Positions 1-6,326 are shown, counted from the stretch's first letter. The stretch: 8,030 nucleotides of DNA from Elusimicrobiota bacterium (GCA_023393825.1 JAEXBW010000001.1:1-8030); one strand, 5' to 3'. The notes: generated from the letters alone by a model not told the origin. Numbers and translations are program-made.

Positions 1-56
1 AGCGAGAAAAATGGTAAAATATTTAAAGTTAAGTTAAACCCGATTTAAAATTATAT

Positions 57-127
57 TCCGGGATGGTGTAATGGTAGCACCAGCGCCTCTGGAGCGTTTA
101 GTCTAGGTTCGAGTCCTAGTCCCGGAG
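57..127 (+). tRNA. tRNA-Gln (anticodon CUG)
   Basis: The full cloverleaf can be drawn. The acceptor stem TCCGGGA (57-63) pairs perfectly with TCCCGGA (120-126), and the discriminator is G127. The D stem is GGTG/CACC (65-68 with 78-81). The anticodon stem 82-86 pairs with 94-98 (one G-U) around the loop CTCTGGA, which puts anticodon CTG at 89-91 and reads the glutamine codon CAG. The T stem CTAGG/CCTAG (103-107 with 115-119) encloses TTCGAGT. CCA is not encoded and must be added after transcription. A TAAAAT at 46-51 just upstream could serve as a -10 box but leaves almost no leader; TAAAAT at 15-20 is another candidate. An intrinsic terminator follows at once. Confidence 0.96.
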
Positions 128-138
128 AAAAAATTTAA

Positions 139-172
139 AACCCTAACCTGCAAAGGTTGGGGTTAATTTTTT
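139..172 (+). terminator. Intrinsic terminator of tRNA-Gln
   Basis: An 11-bp stem pairs 139-149 with 154-164, with one T-G wobble, and is closed by a GCAA loop (150-153), a GNRA-type tetraloop. AA and then six T follow (167-172). It lies 12 bases beyond the tRNA 3' end, so it should end that transcript. Its outer sequence (AAATTTAAAACCC before, GGGGTTAATTTTTT after) recurs in the terminator at 358-387. Confidence 0.85.
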
Positions 173-175
173 CTA

Positions 176-331
176 CGGGACAGCAGGCAAACTGCTTTGC
201 CTGCGCTAGGACGAGAAAGGCGGAGTGTTATGCGAGTTTGAGCCGCGCAGTTACGGCGAAAGGCGAGCATCACGAGCCCGGCCTGCAGAAAAATGCCGTC
301 AGGCATTTTATCGGAAGGCGAGCCAGTCCCG
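176..331. repeat. GC-rich structured non-coding block (candidate mobile repeat or RNA)
   Basis: This block is clearly GC-richer than the AT-rich terminators on either side. Its ends are complementary: CGGGAC (176-181) pairs with GTCCCG (326-331). Inside are a 9-bp perfect hairpin (183-191 with 196-204, loop CTGC), a short one (242-245 with 254-257) and an 8-bp perfect one (290-297 with 302-309, loop GTCA). GCAGGC at 183-188 could alternatively pair with GCCTGC at 281-286. A motif close to AAAGGCGAGC occurs three times in direct orientation: 216-225 (variant AAAGGCGGAG), 259-268 and 314-323 (GAAGGCGAGC). Short open frames cross it but lack a convincing ribosome site and resemble no protein I know. 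It could be a dispersed palindromic repeat, a MITE-like element or a structured RNA. One copy alone cannot decide this. Confidence 0.5.
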
Positions 332-357
332 AAACACATTCTTATATATAAATTTAA

Positions 358-387
358 AACCCCGCCTCGTTGCGGGGTTAATTTTTT
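358..387 (+). terminator. Second intrinsic terminator after the structured block
   Basis: An 8-bp perfect GC-rich stem, AACCCCGC (358-365) with GCGGGGTT (372-379), has a 6-base loop and is followed by AA and six T (382-387). It would stop plus-strand transcription leaving the 176-331 block. On the minus strand the same hairpin is followed only by a weak T stretch (TTTTAAATTT), so it may also act poorly as a stop for the KilA-N transcript. Confidence 0.8.
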
Positions 388-390
388 ATA

Positions 391-431
391 TTAATCAAAG
401 TCCCAGTCTGCAACACTGGGACTTTGATTAA
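391..431. repeat. 17-bp perfect inverted repeat with 7-base loop
   Basis: TTAATCAAAGTCCCAGT (391-407) is exactly complementary to 415-431, with loop CTGCAAC (408-414). It lies 15 bases beyond the stop codon of the minus-strand KilA-N gene, where a terminator would be expected. Neither strand has a T run directly after the stem, so it is not a textbook intrinsic terminator. It may stabilise the mRNA 3' end, act as a weak bidirectional terminator, or mark the edge of an inserted segment. Confidence 0.8.
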
Positions 432-446
432 CTTAACAAACATTTT

Positions 447-1331
447 TTAACTTATTTTTGTGCCATCTGGCAACTCAAAAAATCCGTCTTCTTCAATAAG
501 CGTCTTTTTTATCAAAATTGCTTTTTCTTCATTAGCTTGTTTAACCAAAATCTGTAGTCTTTCATACTGTGAAAGACCGCGCTTAATAAGCTCGGCGTTT
601 TTATGCTCTAAATTACTAAGGATTACCAGCTCTATAGCTCCAGCATAATCACGTATATTTTCCGATTTACTTCTGCTTGTGTTCTCATCGCGCCATTCTT
701 TAGCTGTCTTCCCAAATAAAGCCACATTTATAACATCAGCTTCCTTAGCATATTCAAAACCTTCTTTCCACTTAGGAACATTAACTATTGGCAATATATG
801 GTTTTTTATAGCATCGGTTTGTAACTTATAGTTAACCTTTGACAAGAATCTTCCCGTTTGCCATTCTTCCGTCAACCGCAGCGCTTCAATCTGCTTGAGT
901 CTTTGAAACTCTTTTATGATATATAGTTTAAGTTCTGGACTTAACCAACTGGCAAACTCCAAAGCAATATCATAATGGGCAAATGTTCCTCCTTCATAGC
1001 GCCCCGTTTTTGCAAAAAGGCCTACCGCCCTTGTCTTTTCCACCCATTGTTTGATGCTGATACTAAATCTATTTGTACCTGCCTCATTTTTAATCCCCTC
1101 GAATTCGTGGGGATTAAAATTTAAATTATTAATTCTTTCCCAAACACCTAGAAATTCAATAGTGTTTTTATTTCTAAGCCAAGACAATATAATGACATCC
1201 ACAGCACGATTCTCGCTAGCAAACTTTCTTGCAATATCAGAAATACAAATATAATCCTGCTTTTCATCAGATACACTTCTAAATTTTATATCTCGAACAG
1301 AAATCTCTCTTGAAATTTTCTTCCCTACCAT
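447..1331 (-). CDS. KilA-N domain protein (accessory, phage-associated type)
   Basis: This 294-residue protein has a KilA-N DNA-binding domain over roughly residues 27-145. The block GRYEGGTFAHYDIALEFASW (110-129), followed by an SPELKLYIIKEFQRLK-type helix, is the hallmark of this family. The C-terminal half (about 165-265) has the partner region usual in gut-bacterial members: an EADVINVALFGKTAKEWR stretch near 197-214 and IRDYAGAIELVILSNLEHKNA near 226-246. KilA-N domains are known from large DNA viruses, phages and mobile bacterial loci; the role of these chromosomal copies is not established. The start is fixed by AAGGAG six bases upstream of ATG. It sits 48 bases downstream of the ankyrin gene on the same strand, and no terminator is visible between them, so read-through from that gene is possible. 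The gene looks AT-richer than its neighbours, which suggests transfer. No phage structural or integrase gene is adjacent. Confidence 0.88.
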   Translation of the reverse strand: MVGKKISREISVRDIKFRSVSDEKQDYICISDIARKFASENRAVDVIILSWLRNKNTIEFLGVWERINNLNFNPHEFEGIKNEAGTNRFSISIKQWVEKTRAVGLFAKTGRYEGGTFAHYDIALEFASWLSPELKLYIIKEFQRLKQIEALRLTEEWQTGRFLSKVNYKLQTDAIKNHILPIVNVPKWKEGFEYAKEADVINVALFGKTAKEWRDENTSRSKSENIRDYAGAIELVILSNLEHKNAELIKRGLSQYERLQILVKQANEEKAILIKKTLIEEDGFFELPDGTKIS

Positions 1332-1379
1332 ATTGAACTCCTTCGTATTTGCTTATTCTTGAGTTAAATCAATTAACTT

Positions 1380-2321
1380 TTATTTTTTTGCGGCGGGTGC
1401 GGCAGCGGCTTTCTTTACTGGTGCTTTAGCAGACGCAGCGGCGGGCTTTGCAGCAACAGCCTTATGCGGCTTGCCGTTTGCAAGGTCATTTATATAAGCT
1501 ATCACCTTTTCCGCATTTGCTCTTTTATCTTCGGGGAAATCCGAAGCTTTAAATCTGTCCTGCCACAAAGGGTCGCCCGCTTTGCGCGCGGCATTAGCAG
1601 CAGAAAGCGTTGCGCCGTGCGAGGTTAAAAGCCCTATAATTTCTTCTGTTTCGGGCCTGCCTGCGGCCGTAAACGCGGCAGAAAGGGCCGTTAAATTAGA
1701 GGAAACAAAGTTAGGGTCTGCCTTATTTTCAAGCAAAACTTTCACGCTTTTAGGTTTGCCGAAAGCCGACGCAAGCATAAGCGGCGTAGCGTGCATATAT
1801 CCGACGGCATTAACCTTGGCGCCATTTCTTATAAGCAACTCAACTTCTTGCGGGGTATCCACTTTGCCCGATACTAAATAACTGAGGGCGGGGCATTTAT
1901 TTGGGTCTGCCTTATGATTTAAAAGAACATTCAGTGCAAAAACATTTTGTCTTGCGCTGGCGGCGCAAAGCGCGGTAAGTTTTTTGCCGGGGGCAATATA
2001 ATTAATATCAGCACCCTGCTCTAAAATAAGTTTTACCATAATTTCAGTACCCTCTTTAGCGGCAACATACAGGGGGAAAACACCGTTTTCATCAGGCATA
2101 TTAACATTGCGTTTAGTGACAAGTTGTTTTACAAGGTTAATATCTTCCGACCTTATTGCTAAAGCAAGGCCGTCCATATCGGCAGGCCCCATACCTGCGG
2201 GCGCGGCTTGCTGCGGGGCCGCTTTCTTTTGCGCGGTCTTTTGCCACGGCATCTTTTGCGCGGCGGCATAGGTTTGCGCAATCATAAAAAAAGAAAGCAT
2301 AACAAAAAATATCTTTTTCAT
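1380..2321 (-). CDS. Exported ankyrin-repeat protein with Ala/Lys-rich tail
   Basis: This is a 313-residue protein with an N-terminal Sec signal peptide (MKKIF, then a hydrophobic core, probable cleavage after TYA near residue 19). It should therefore be periplasmic or secreted. A Gln/Ala/Pro-rich linker (about 20-48) leads into about six ankyrin repeats (about 50-241). These are recognisable by TPLMLASAFGKPKSVKVLLE-like helices and repeated GADIN, KADPN and GAKVN turns at roughly 103-107, 137-141, 167-171 and 200-204. A charged segment follows (about 245-285), then a low-complexity Ala/Lys/Pro tail (about 286-313). Ankyrin repeats mediate protein-protein contacts; the partner cannot be told from sequence. 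The start has AGGAGA nine bases upstream of ATG. The KilA-N gene follows 48 bases downstream. Alternatives to a periplasmic scaffold include a host-directed effector, but no evidence here supports that. Confidence 0.88.
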   Translation of the reverse strand: MKKIFFVMLSFFMIAQTYAAAQKMPWQKTAQKKAAPQQAAPAGMGPADMDGLALAIRSEDINLVKQLVTKRNVNMPDENGVFPLYVAAKEGTEIMVKLILEQGADINYIAPGKKLTALCAASARQNVFALNVLLNHKADPNKCPALSYLVSGKVDTPQEVELLIRNGAKVNAVGYMHATPLMLASAFGKPKSVKVLLENKADPNFVSSNLTALSAAFTAAGRPETEEIIGLLTSHGATLSAANAARKAGDPLWQDRFKASDFPEDKRANAEKVIAYINDLANGKPHKAVAAKPAAASAKAPVKKAAAAPAAKK

Positions 2322-2331
2322 AGTTTTCCAT

Positions 2332-2536
2332 CTCCTAAAAAATCATTTTAATTATTAACACCCTAAAGTTATATATTAATGGTACAAAATTACCGCCGTA
2401 ATGCAAACGCCCCGCAAAATATTACACCAAACATCTCTGCTCCCGAAAAGCTGCTATTGCCGTTAATCGCAAGGGCAGGGCAAGGCAAAAGGCCGAAATA
2501 AGCAAAAGTCTGTTAACTTTATTAAATGACTATATT
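2332..2536. other. Divergent spacer between the ankyrin gene and tRNA-Pro
   Basis: No gene is supported here. The spacer must contain the minus-strand promoter of the ankyrin gene. AT-rich TATAAC-like and TAAAAT-like hexamers occur on the minus strand between 2340 and 2380, but none has a well-spaced -35 match, so I do not place a promoter. The middle (about 2400-2500) is more mixed in composition and shows no strong hairpin or repeat. Confidence 0.5.
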
Positions 2537-2545
2537 TGGTATAAT
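2537..2545 (+). promoter_or_regulatory. Extended -10 promoter of tRNA-Pro
   Basis: TGGTATAAT is a perfect consensus -10 hexamer (TATAAT, 2540-2545) with the upstream TG of an extended -10. It lies nine bases before the tRNA-Pro gene, giving a leader of only a few bases. There is no good -35 match at 17 bases upstream (CTTTAT, 2517-2522), which fits an extended -10 promoter. It is also the only clear promoter for the three protein genes downstream. Confidence 0.75.
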
Positions 2546-2554
2546 TTTTATATA

Positions 2555-2626
2555 CGGGGTATGGCTCAATGGTAGAGCGCTCGGTTTGGGACCGAGAGGC
2601 TCCCGGTTCAAGCCCGGGTACCCCGA
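2555..2626 (+). tRNA. tRNA-Pro (anticodon UGG)
   Basis: The acceptor CGGGGTA (2555-2561) pairs perfectly with TACCCCG (2619-2625); the discriminator is A2626. The D stem GCTC/GAGC (2564-2567 with 2575-2578), anticodon stem CTCGG/CCGAG (2580-2584 with 2592-2596) with loop TTTGGGA, and T stem CCCGG/CCGGG (2602-2606 with 2614-2618) are all fully paired. Anticodon TGG is at 2587-2589 and reads proline CCN, mainly CCA and CCG. CCA is not encoded. No terminator hairpin follows in the 40 bases before the next start codon, so the primary transcript probably runs into the downstream mRNA and is released by tRNA processing. Confidence 0.97.
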
Positions 2627-2666
2627 TTTTTCTTTTAAAAAAGCATTAAGTTGCAGCGGAGCCTAT

Positions 2667-3638
2667 ATGACCCTTTCCAAACAGCAGCTTTCTTTACTGC
2701 CGTCCCACAATCTGTTCTTTACGCCAAACAAACTTAAACCTATCGTAATAAATAAAAATTTATCTGTAATAATCTCGGCCCCCGTAAAAGCGCCTTTTGC
2801 TTTTGACAGCCTTATTTTAAGCATAAGCGCAAAATTACAAAAAGACGCCGCAATACTTTTGCAGGCCGCCGTTGAGACGGAAAAAGGCTGGAGCGGCTTT
2901 TATAAACTTGCATATATTTCCAATACTTACAAAAAAACTTTTGAGCCGCAGAAGGACGAATTTGCCTCCACCGATATTGATACTCTTTTGTGCAAAAAGC
3001 CCGCAAACCGCTTTAAATATCAAATAACAATTTTGGGTAAAGCAAAAATAAATCTGCTTTGCGCCGCGCTTACAAACTCCACAGCGTTTTACGATAAAGA
3101 ACTGGCGCAAGAAACTTTAGATTTAAAAGATTTTGAATTACCGCTTGCCCCTATCAGCCAAATGGAATTTGAAGATAAGACCATAGCAAATAAAATTTGC
3201 AGCCCCGCCGCGCTTACCGCCGTGCTTAATTATTACGGTAAAAAAGTTAATCTTGCCGATATTATTAAAGCAGTTTACGACGAGAACGCTAAAATTTACG
3301 GCACATGGCCTTTAAATACTGCCGTTGCCGCGCAAACAGGTTTAAACGCGTGTGTGGTAAGGTGTTCTTCTTTAGCGCAAGCCGAGGGAGAAATATATAA
3401 AGGCAGACCTGTAATAGTTTCCATAGGTTTTAAAAAAGGCAAGCTTAAAAATGCCCCGCAGCAGGCAACCGCGGGACACCTTGTCGTCATAACGGGCTTT
3501 GATAAAAAAGGCGATGTTATCGTCATAGACCCTGCCGCAAAAACCGCAAAAGACGCACGCCGCGTATATTCCCGCGCACAATTTGCGGAAGCTTGGCTTA
3601 AAAATAAAAAAGGTTTAACTTACGCCATAGAGGATTAA
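2667..3638 (+). CDS. C39-like papain-fold cysteine peptidase family protein
   Basis: The frame is open from 2526, but that start would run through tRNA-Pro. I choose ATG 2667, with GGAG (2658-2661) five bases upstream, giving 323 residues. The C-terminal half is a Peptidase_C39-like domain: a PISQM entry with Q165, then ICSPAALTAVLNYYG with nucleophile candidate C178, GHLVVITGFD with H271, and VIDPA with D288. This order matches a complete Cys-His-Asp site. The N-terminal half (about 30-140) resembles the beta-rich domain that precedes C39-like domains in a Firmicutes/Actinobacteria family (a W-x-GFYKLAY segment, then TDIDTLLCKKPANRFKYQITI). Members of that family are usually exported, but no signal peptide or membrane helix is visible here. 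It is followed after 6 bases by a peptide-binding lipoprotein, so a role in peptide or cell-wall peptide processing is a reasonable inference. The substrate is unknown. Confidence 0.82.
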   Translation: MTLSKQQLSLLPSHNLFFTPNKLKPIVINKNLSVIISAPVKAPFAFDSLILSISAKLQKDAAILLQAAVETEKGWSGFYKLAYISNTYKKTFEPQKDEFASTDIDTLLCKKPANRFKYQITILGKAKINLLCAALTNSTAFYDKELAQETLDLKDFELPLAPISQMEFEDKTIANKICSPAALTAVLNYYGKKVNLADIIKAVYDENAKIYGTWPLNTAVAAQTGLNACVVRCSSLAQAEGEIYKGRPVIVSIGFKKGKLKNAPQQATAGHLVVITGFDKKGDVIVIDPAAKTAKDARRVYSRAQFAEAWLKNKKGLTYAIED

Positions 3639-3644
3639 CAGGAT

Positions 3645-5375
3645 ATGAAAAAACTTTTTACTATATTGCTTTGCGTTTTCGCTCTTGCGGCCTGCGCCAA
3701 AAAAGATACAAAAGATAACCTTACCCTTGCGGTTAAAGGGGAAGTGGAATCTTTGGACCCTGTATTTTCCTACGACGGCGTTACGCACGGGCTTTTGCTG
3801 AATGTTTATGATACATTAATTAAATTTAAAGGCAGCTCCCTGACGGAGTTTGAACCATTAATTGCGCAGGAAGTGCCAAGCGTGGAAAACGGTTTAATAT
3901 CAAAAGACGGACTTACATACAAATTTAATATCCGCAAAGATATAAAATTCCACGACGGCACACCGCTTACCGCGCAGGATGTGGAATATTCTTTAAGAAG
4001 GTTTTTAATATCAGATGTTTCTGGCGGGCCTTCCAGCCTTTTGCTTGAACCTATCTTAGGCACCCCCTCCACCCGCGACGAAAAGGGCAATATAACCGCA
4101 AACTTTAAAGATATAGAAAATGCAATAAAGGCCGACGGAGATACCGTAACAATAAAACTTAAATCTCCTTTCGCGCCTTTCCTTTCCATCATCGCCCGCT
4201 GGTCTTATATAATAAGCAAAGACTGGGCTGTTAAAAACGGAGAATGGGACGGGACGGAAGCCACTTGGAAAAACTTTAACAACCGCGCCAAGACGGAATC
4301 CTATTTATTTGAACACGAAAACGGCAGCGGCCCCTTTATTGTACAACGCTGGGATATTCCCGCAAAAAGGATTTACCTTGCGGGTTATCAAAATTATATT
4401 TTGGGCGCGCCCGCGCTTAAAACCGTACAGCTTTTAAGCATATCCGAGCAAAGCACCATGCGCCTTATGTTGGAAAGCGCAGACGCCGACATTGTTGAAC
4501 TTTCGGGCAGTTTTGCGGGGCAGGTAGCCGCAAACCCCGACGCCGTTGTTATGGACGAATTACCCAGACTTAAAACCGACCCCGTTATATTTTTTACCTT
4601 TGATATTAACGCGCAGGCCAACCCCGATATCGGCAGCGGCAAGCTGGACGGGCAGGGTATTCCCGCCAACTTTTTTACCGATAAAGATTTAAGGAAAGCC
4701 TTTGCTTACAGCTTTGACTACGACGCCTTTGTAACAGAATCTATGAAGGGCAAGGCGCCGCGCGCCATCGGCCCCGTTCCCCCCGGTTTGGTTGGCTACG
4801 ATAAAGACGCCGCACATTATTCCTTTGACCTTAAACAGGCGGAAGAATATTTTAAAAAAGCATGGGGCGGAAAGGTGTGGGAAAACGGTTTTAAATTTAC
4901 GCTTACATATAACACGGGCAGCGATATGCGCCAAATGGCTGCGGAAATTTTAAAGCGCAATGTGGAAAGCCTTAATCCTAAATTTAAAATTGAGCTGCGC
5001 GGCGTGCCTTGGTCTTCCTTTTTGGAAAAGACCCAAGCCCGCAAAATGCCGCTTTGGGTGCGCGGCTGGATTGCTGATTACCCAGACGCTCATAACTTTG
5101 TCTTCCCCTTCCTGCACAGCAAGGGCCGCTACGCCATTGCGCAAAACTTTAACAATCCTAAACTTGACGCGCTTATAGACCGCGCCGTAAAAAGCACGGA
5201 TAATAAAGAACGCGCAAAACTTTACCGCCAGATACAAGACATCAGCGCGGAAGAAGCGGCGCAAATTTACACCGTGCATTCCCCCGGTGTTTGGGTGTTT
5301 AGGAAAGAGGTTAAAGGCTTTGTTGATAACCCCGTGTTTATGGGCATATATTTTTACCCGTTACACAAAATTTGA
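3645..5375 (+). CDS. ABC transporter substrate-binding lipoprotein, SBP_bac_5 (peptide/oligopeptide type)
   Basis: The protein has 576 residues. It begins with a lipoprotein signal peptide ending in lipobox LAAC, with the lipidated cysteine at C17, so the mature protein should be membrane-anchored at the periplasmic face. The family 5 solute-binding fold is clear. ESLDPVFSYDG and LLNVYDTLIKF come at about 35-62. The signature TYKFNIRKDIKFHDGTPLTA with QDVEYSLRRF lies at 91-120. DLRKAFAYSFDYDAF occurs mid-protein and GWIADYPD near 474-481. These proteins bind di- and oligopeptides, or sometimes sugars, nickel or antibiotics, and deliver them to an Opp/Dpp-type ABC permease. The ligand cannot be read from sequence; peptides are the most usual. 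AGAGGA (3629-3634), inside the end of the upstream gene, is the likely ribosome site ten bases from ATG. This implies tight coupling with the C39-like gene. No permease or ATPase genes lie beside it. Confidence 0.92.
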   Translation: MKKLFTILLCVFALAACAKKDTKDNLTLAVKGEVESLDPVFSYDGVTHGLLLNVYDTLIKFKGSSLTEFEPLIAQEVPSVENGLISKDGLTYKFNIRKDIKFHDGTPLTAQDVEYSLRRFLISDVSGGPSSLLLEPILGTPSTRDEKGNITANFKDIENAIKADGDTVTIKLKSPFAPFLSIIARWSYIISKDWAVKNGEWDGTEATWKNFNNRAKTESYLFEHENGSGPFIVQRWDIPAKRIYLAGYQNYILGAPALKTVQLLSISEQSTMRLMLESADADIVELSGSFAGQVAANPDAVVMDELPRLKTDPVIFFTFDINAQANPDIGSGKLDGQGIPANFFTDKDLRKAFAYSFDYDAFVTESMKGKAPRAIGPVPPGLVGYDKDAAHYSFDLKQAEEYFKKAWGGKVWENGFKFTLTYNTGSDMRQMAAEILKRNVESLNPKFKIELRGVPWSSFLEKTQARKMPLWVRGWIADYPDAHNFVFPFLHSKGRYAIAQNFNNPKLDALIDRAVKSTDNKERAKLYRQIQDISAEEAAQIYTVHSPGVWVFRKEVKGFVDNPVFMGIYFYPLHKI

Positions 5376-5390
5376 TTTTAAAAATAAACT

Positions 5391-6326
5391 ATGGCGCAGA
5401 CTAAATTTAAGATACTCATAGCCGACGATAACGATATTATAAGGGAAGGGTTTAAGGAAATTTTCCTTAGCGCGGGGTACGACGTTGTTACCGCCTCCGA
5501 CGGCGCGCAAGCCGCGCAACTTACCTACACCACCCACCCCGATATCGTGCTTATGGATTATCACATGCCGCACAAGACTGGCTTTGAAGCTGTGGAGGAA
5601 ATCCGCAGTTATCCCTCCTGCGCCAACATACCCATAATAATTTTAACTTCCGACGAAGAAAGACCAGTAAAAATGAAGGGCCTTTCTATGGAAATTGACG
5701 ACTTTATGCTAAAACCCGCCGACGAGGAAGAAGTGCTTGCCCGCGTTAAACTTTTGCTAAAGCGCAGTTTGCAAAGAATGGACTGCAACCCGCTTACCAA
5801 GTTGCCGGGAAATCCCTCCATACAATCCCGCGCGGAAAAAGAAATTAATTGCGGCCAAAAATTTGCGCTGATATACGCGGACTTAAATAATTTCAAAGCC
5901 TATAACGATGTTTACGGTTTTAAAGCGGGCGACAATGTGATACTTGCCGCCGCAAAAATTATAGAAAGCTGCGCCCTGCGCGCCGATAAAGACGCTTTTG
6001 TAGGCCATATCGGCGGGGACGATTTTGTGTGCATCTGCCGCTTTGAAGCCGCTAACGCCATAACCAAAGATATCGCCAATAATTTTGACCTTGCCGCGCC
6101 GAGCTTTTATAACAAAAAAGACGCGGCTCAGGGTTTTATAATTACCAAAGACCGTAAAGGCGAAATTTGCAAATTCCCGCTTCTTTCCGTTTCTCTGGCG
6201 GTTGTGCATAATACTTTAAAGCAGATAACAAATTACGCCCATGCGTCTTCCATAGCGGCGGAATTAAAGCATTACGCCAAAGAACGCCCCTCCAGCTTTA
6301 TCGTATTTGACAAAAGAACATCTTAA
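5391..6326 (+). CDS. Response regulator with GGDDF (GGDEF-like) output domain
   Basis: The protein has 311 residues in two domains. The receiver domain (about 6-124) has the acidic pair D12-D13, phospho-acceptor D56 (VLMDYHMP), T86 and K108 (LKP), so it should be competent for phosphorylation. The C-terminal domain (about 130-308) is GGDEF-like. It opens with NPLTKLPGN, has YADLNNFKAYNDVYGFKAGD (162-181) with metal-ligand candidate D164, and carries HIGGDDF with GGDDF at 208-212 in the signature position. Family members with GG(D/E)EF make cyclic di-GMP from two GTP. Here the fourth residue is Asp instead of Glu and no RxxD inhibitory site precedes it, so activity is plausible but unproven; it might instead bind nucleotide as a sensor. 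The start is 15 bases after the lipoprotein stop, without a recognisable Shine-Dalgarno sequence, which suggests translation coupled to the upstream gene. No histidine kinase is adjacent. Confidence 0.9.
   Translation: MAQTKFKILIADDNDIIREGFKEIFLSAGYDVVTASDGAQAAQLTYTTHPDIVLMDYHMPHKTGFEAVEEIRSYPSCANIPIIILTSDEERPVKMKGLSMEIDDFMLKPADEEEVLARVKLLLKRSLQRMDCNPLTKLPGNPSIQSRAEKEINCGQKFALIYADLNNFKAYNDVYGFKAGDNVILAAAKIIESCALRADKDAFVGHIGGDDFVCICRFEAANAITKDIANNFDLAAPSFYNKKDAAQGFIITKDRKGEICKFPLLSVSLAVVHNTLKQITNYAHASSIAAELKHYAKERPSSFIVFDKRTS

Noticed and set aside
157..351. Plus-strand open frame of 64 codons, and an overlapping one at 225-431
   Set aside because: Both run through hairpins and terminators, lack a convincing ribosome site and have no recognisable protein features; the sequence is better explained as structured non-coding DNA.
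391..431. Integron attC-like recombination site
   Set aside because: The stem is perfectly paired with no bulged bases and lacks the GTTRRRY/RYYYAAC core arrangement; no integrase gene is present.
57..446. Integrated element at tRNA-Gln with an attachment-site duplication
   Set aside because: No second copy of the tRNA 3' end is visible downstream in the window and there is no integrase gene, so a tRNA-targeted island cannot be claimed.
2526..2666. Upstream extension of the C39-like gene to an ATG at 2526
   Set aside because: It would translate the tRNA-Pro promoter and the whole tRNA; ATG 2667 has a good ribosome site.
3806..4192. 128-codon minus-strand frame opposite the substrate-binding lipoprotein
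   Set aside because: It is a shadow of a well-supported gene, with no family features of its own.
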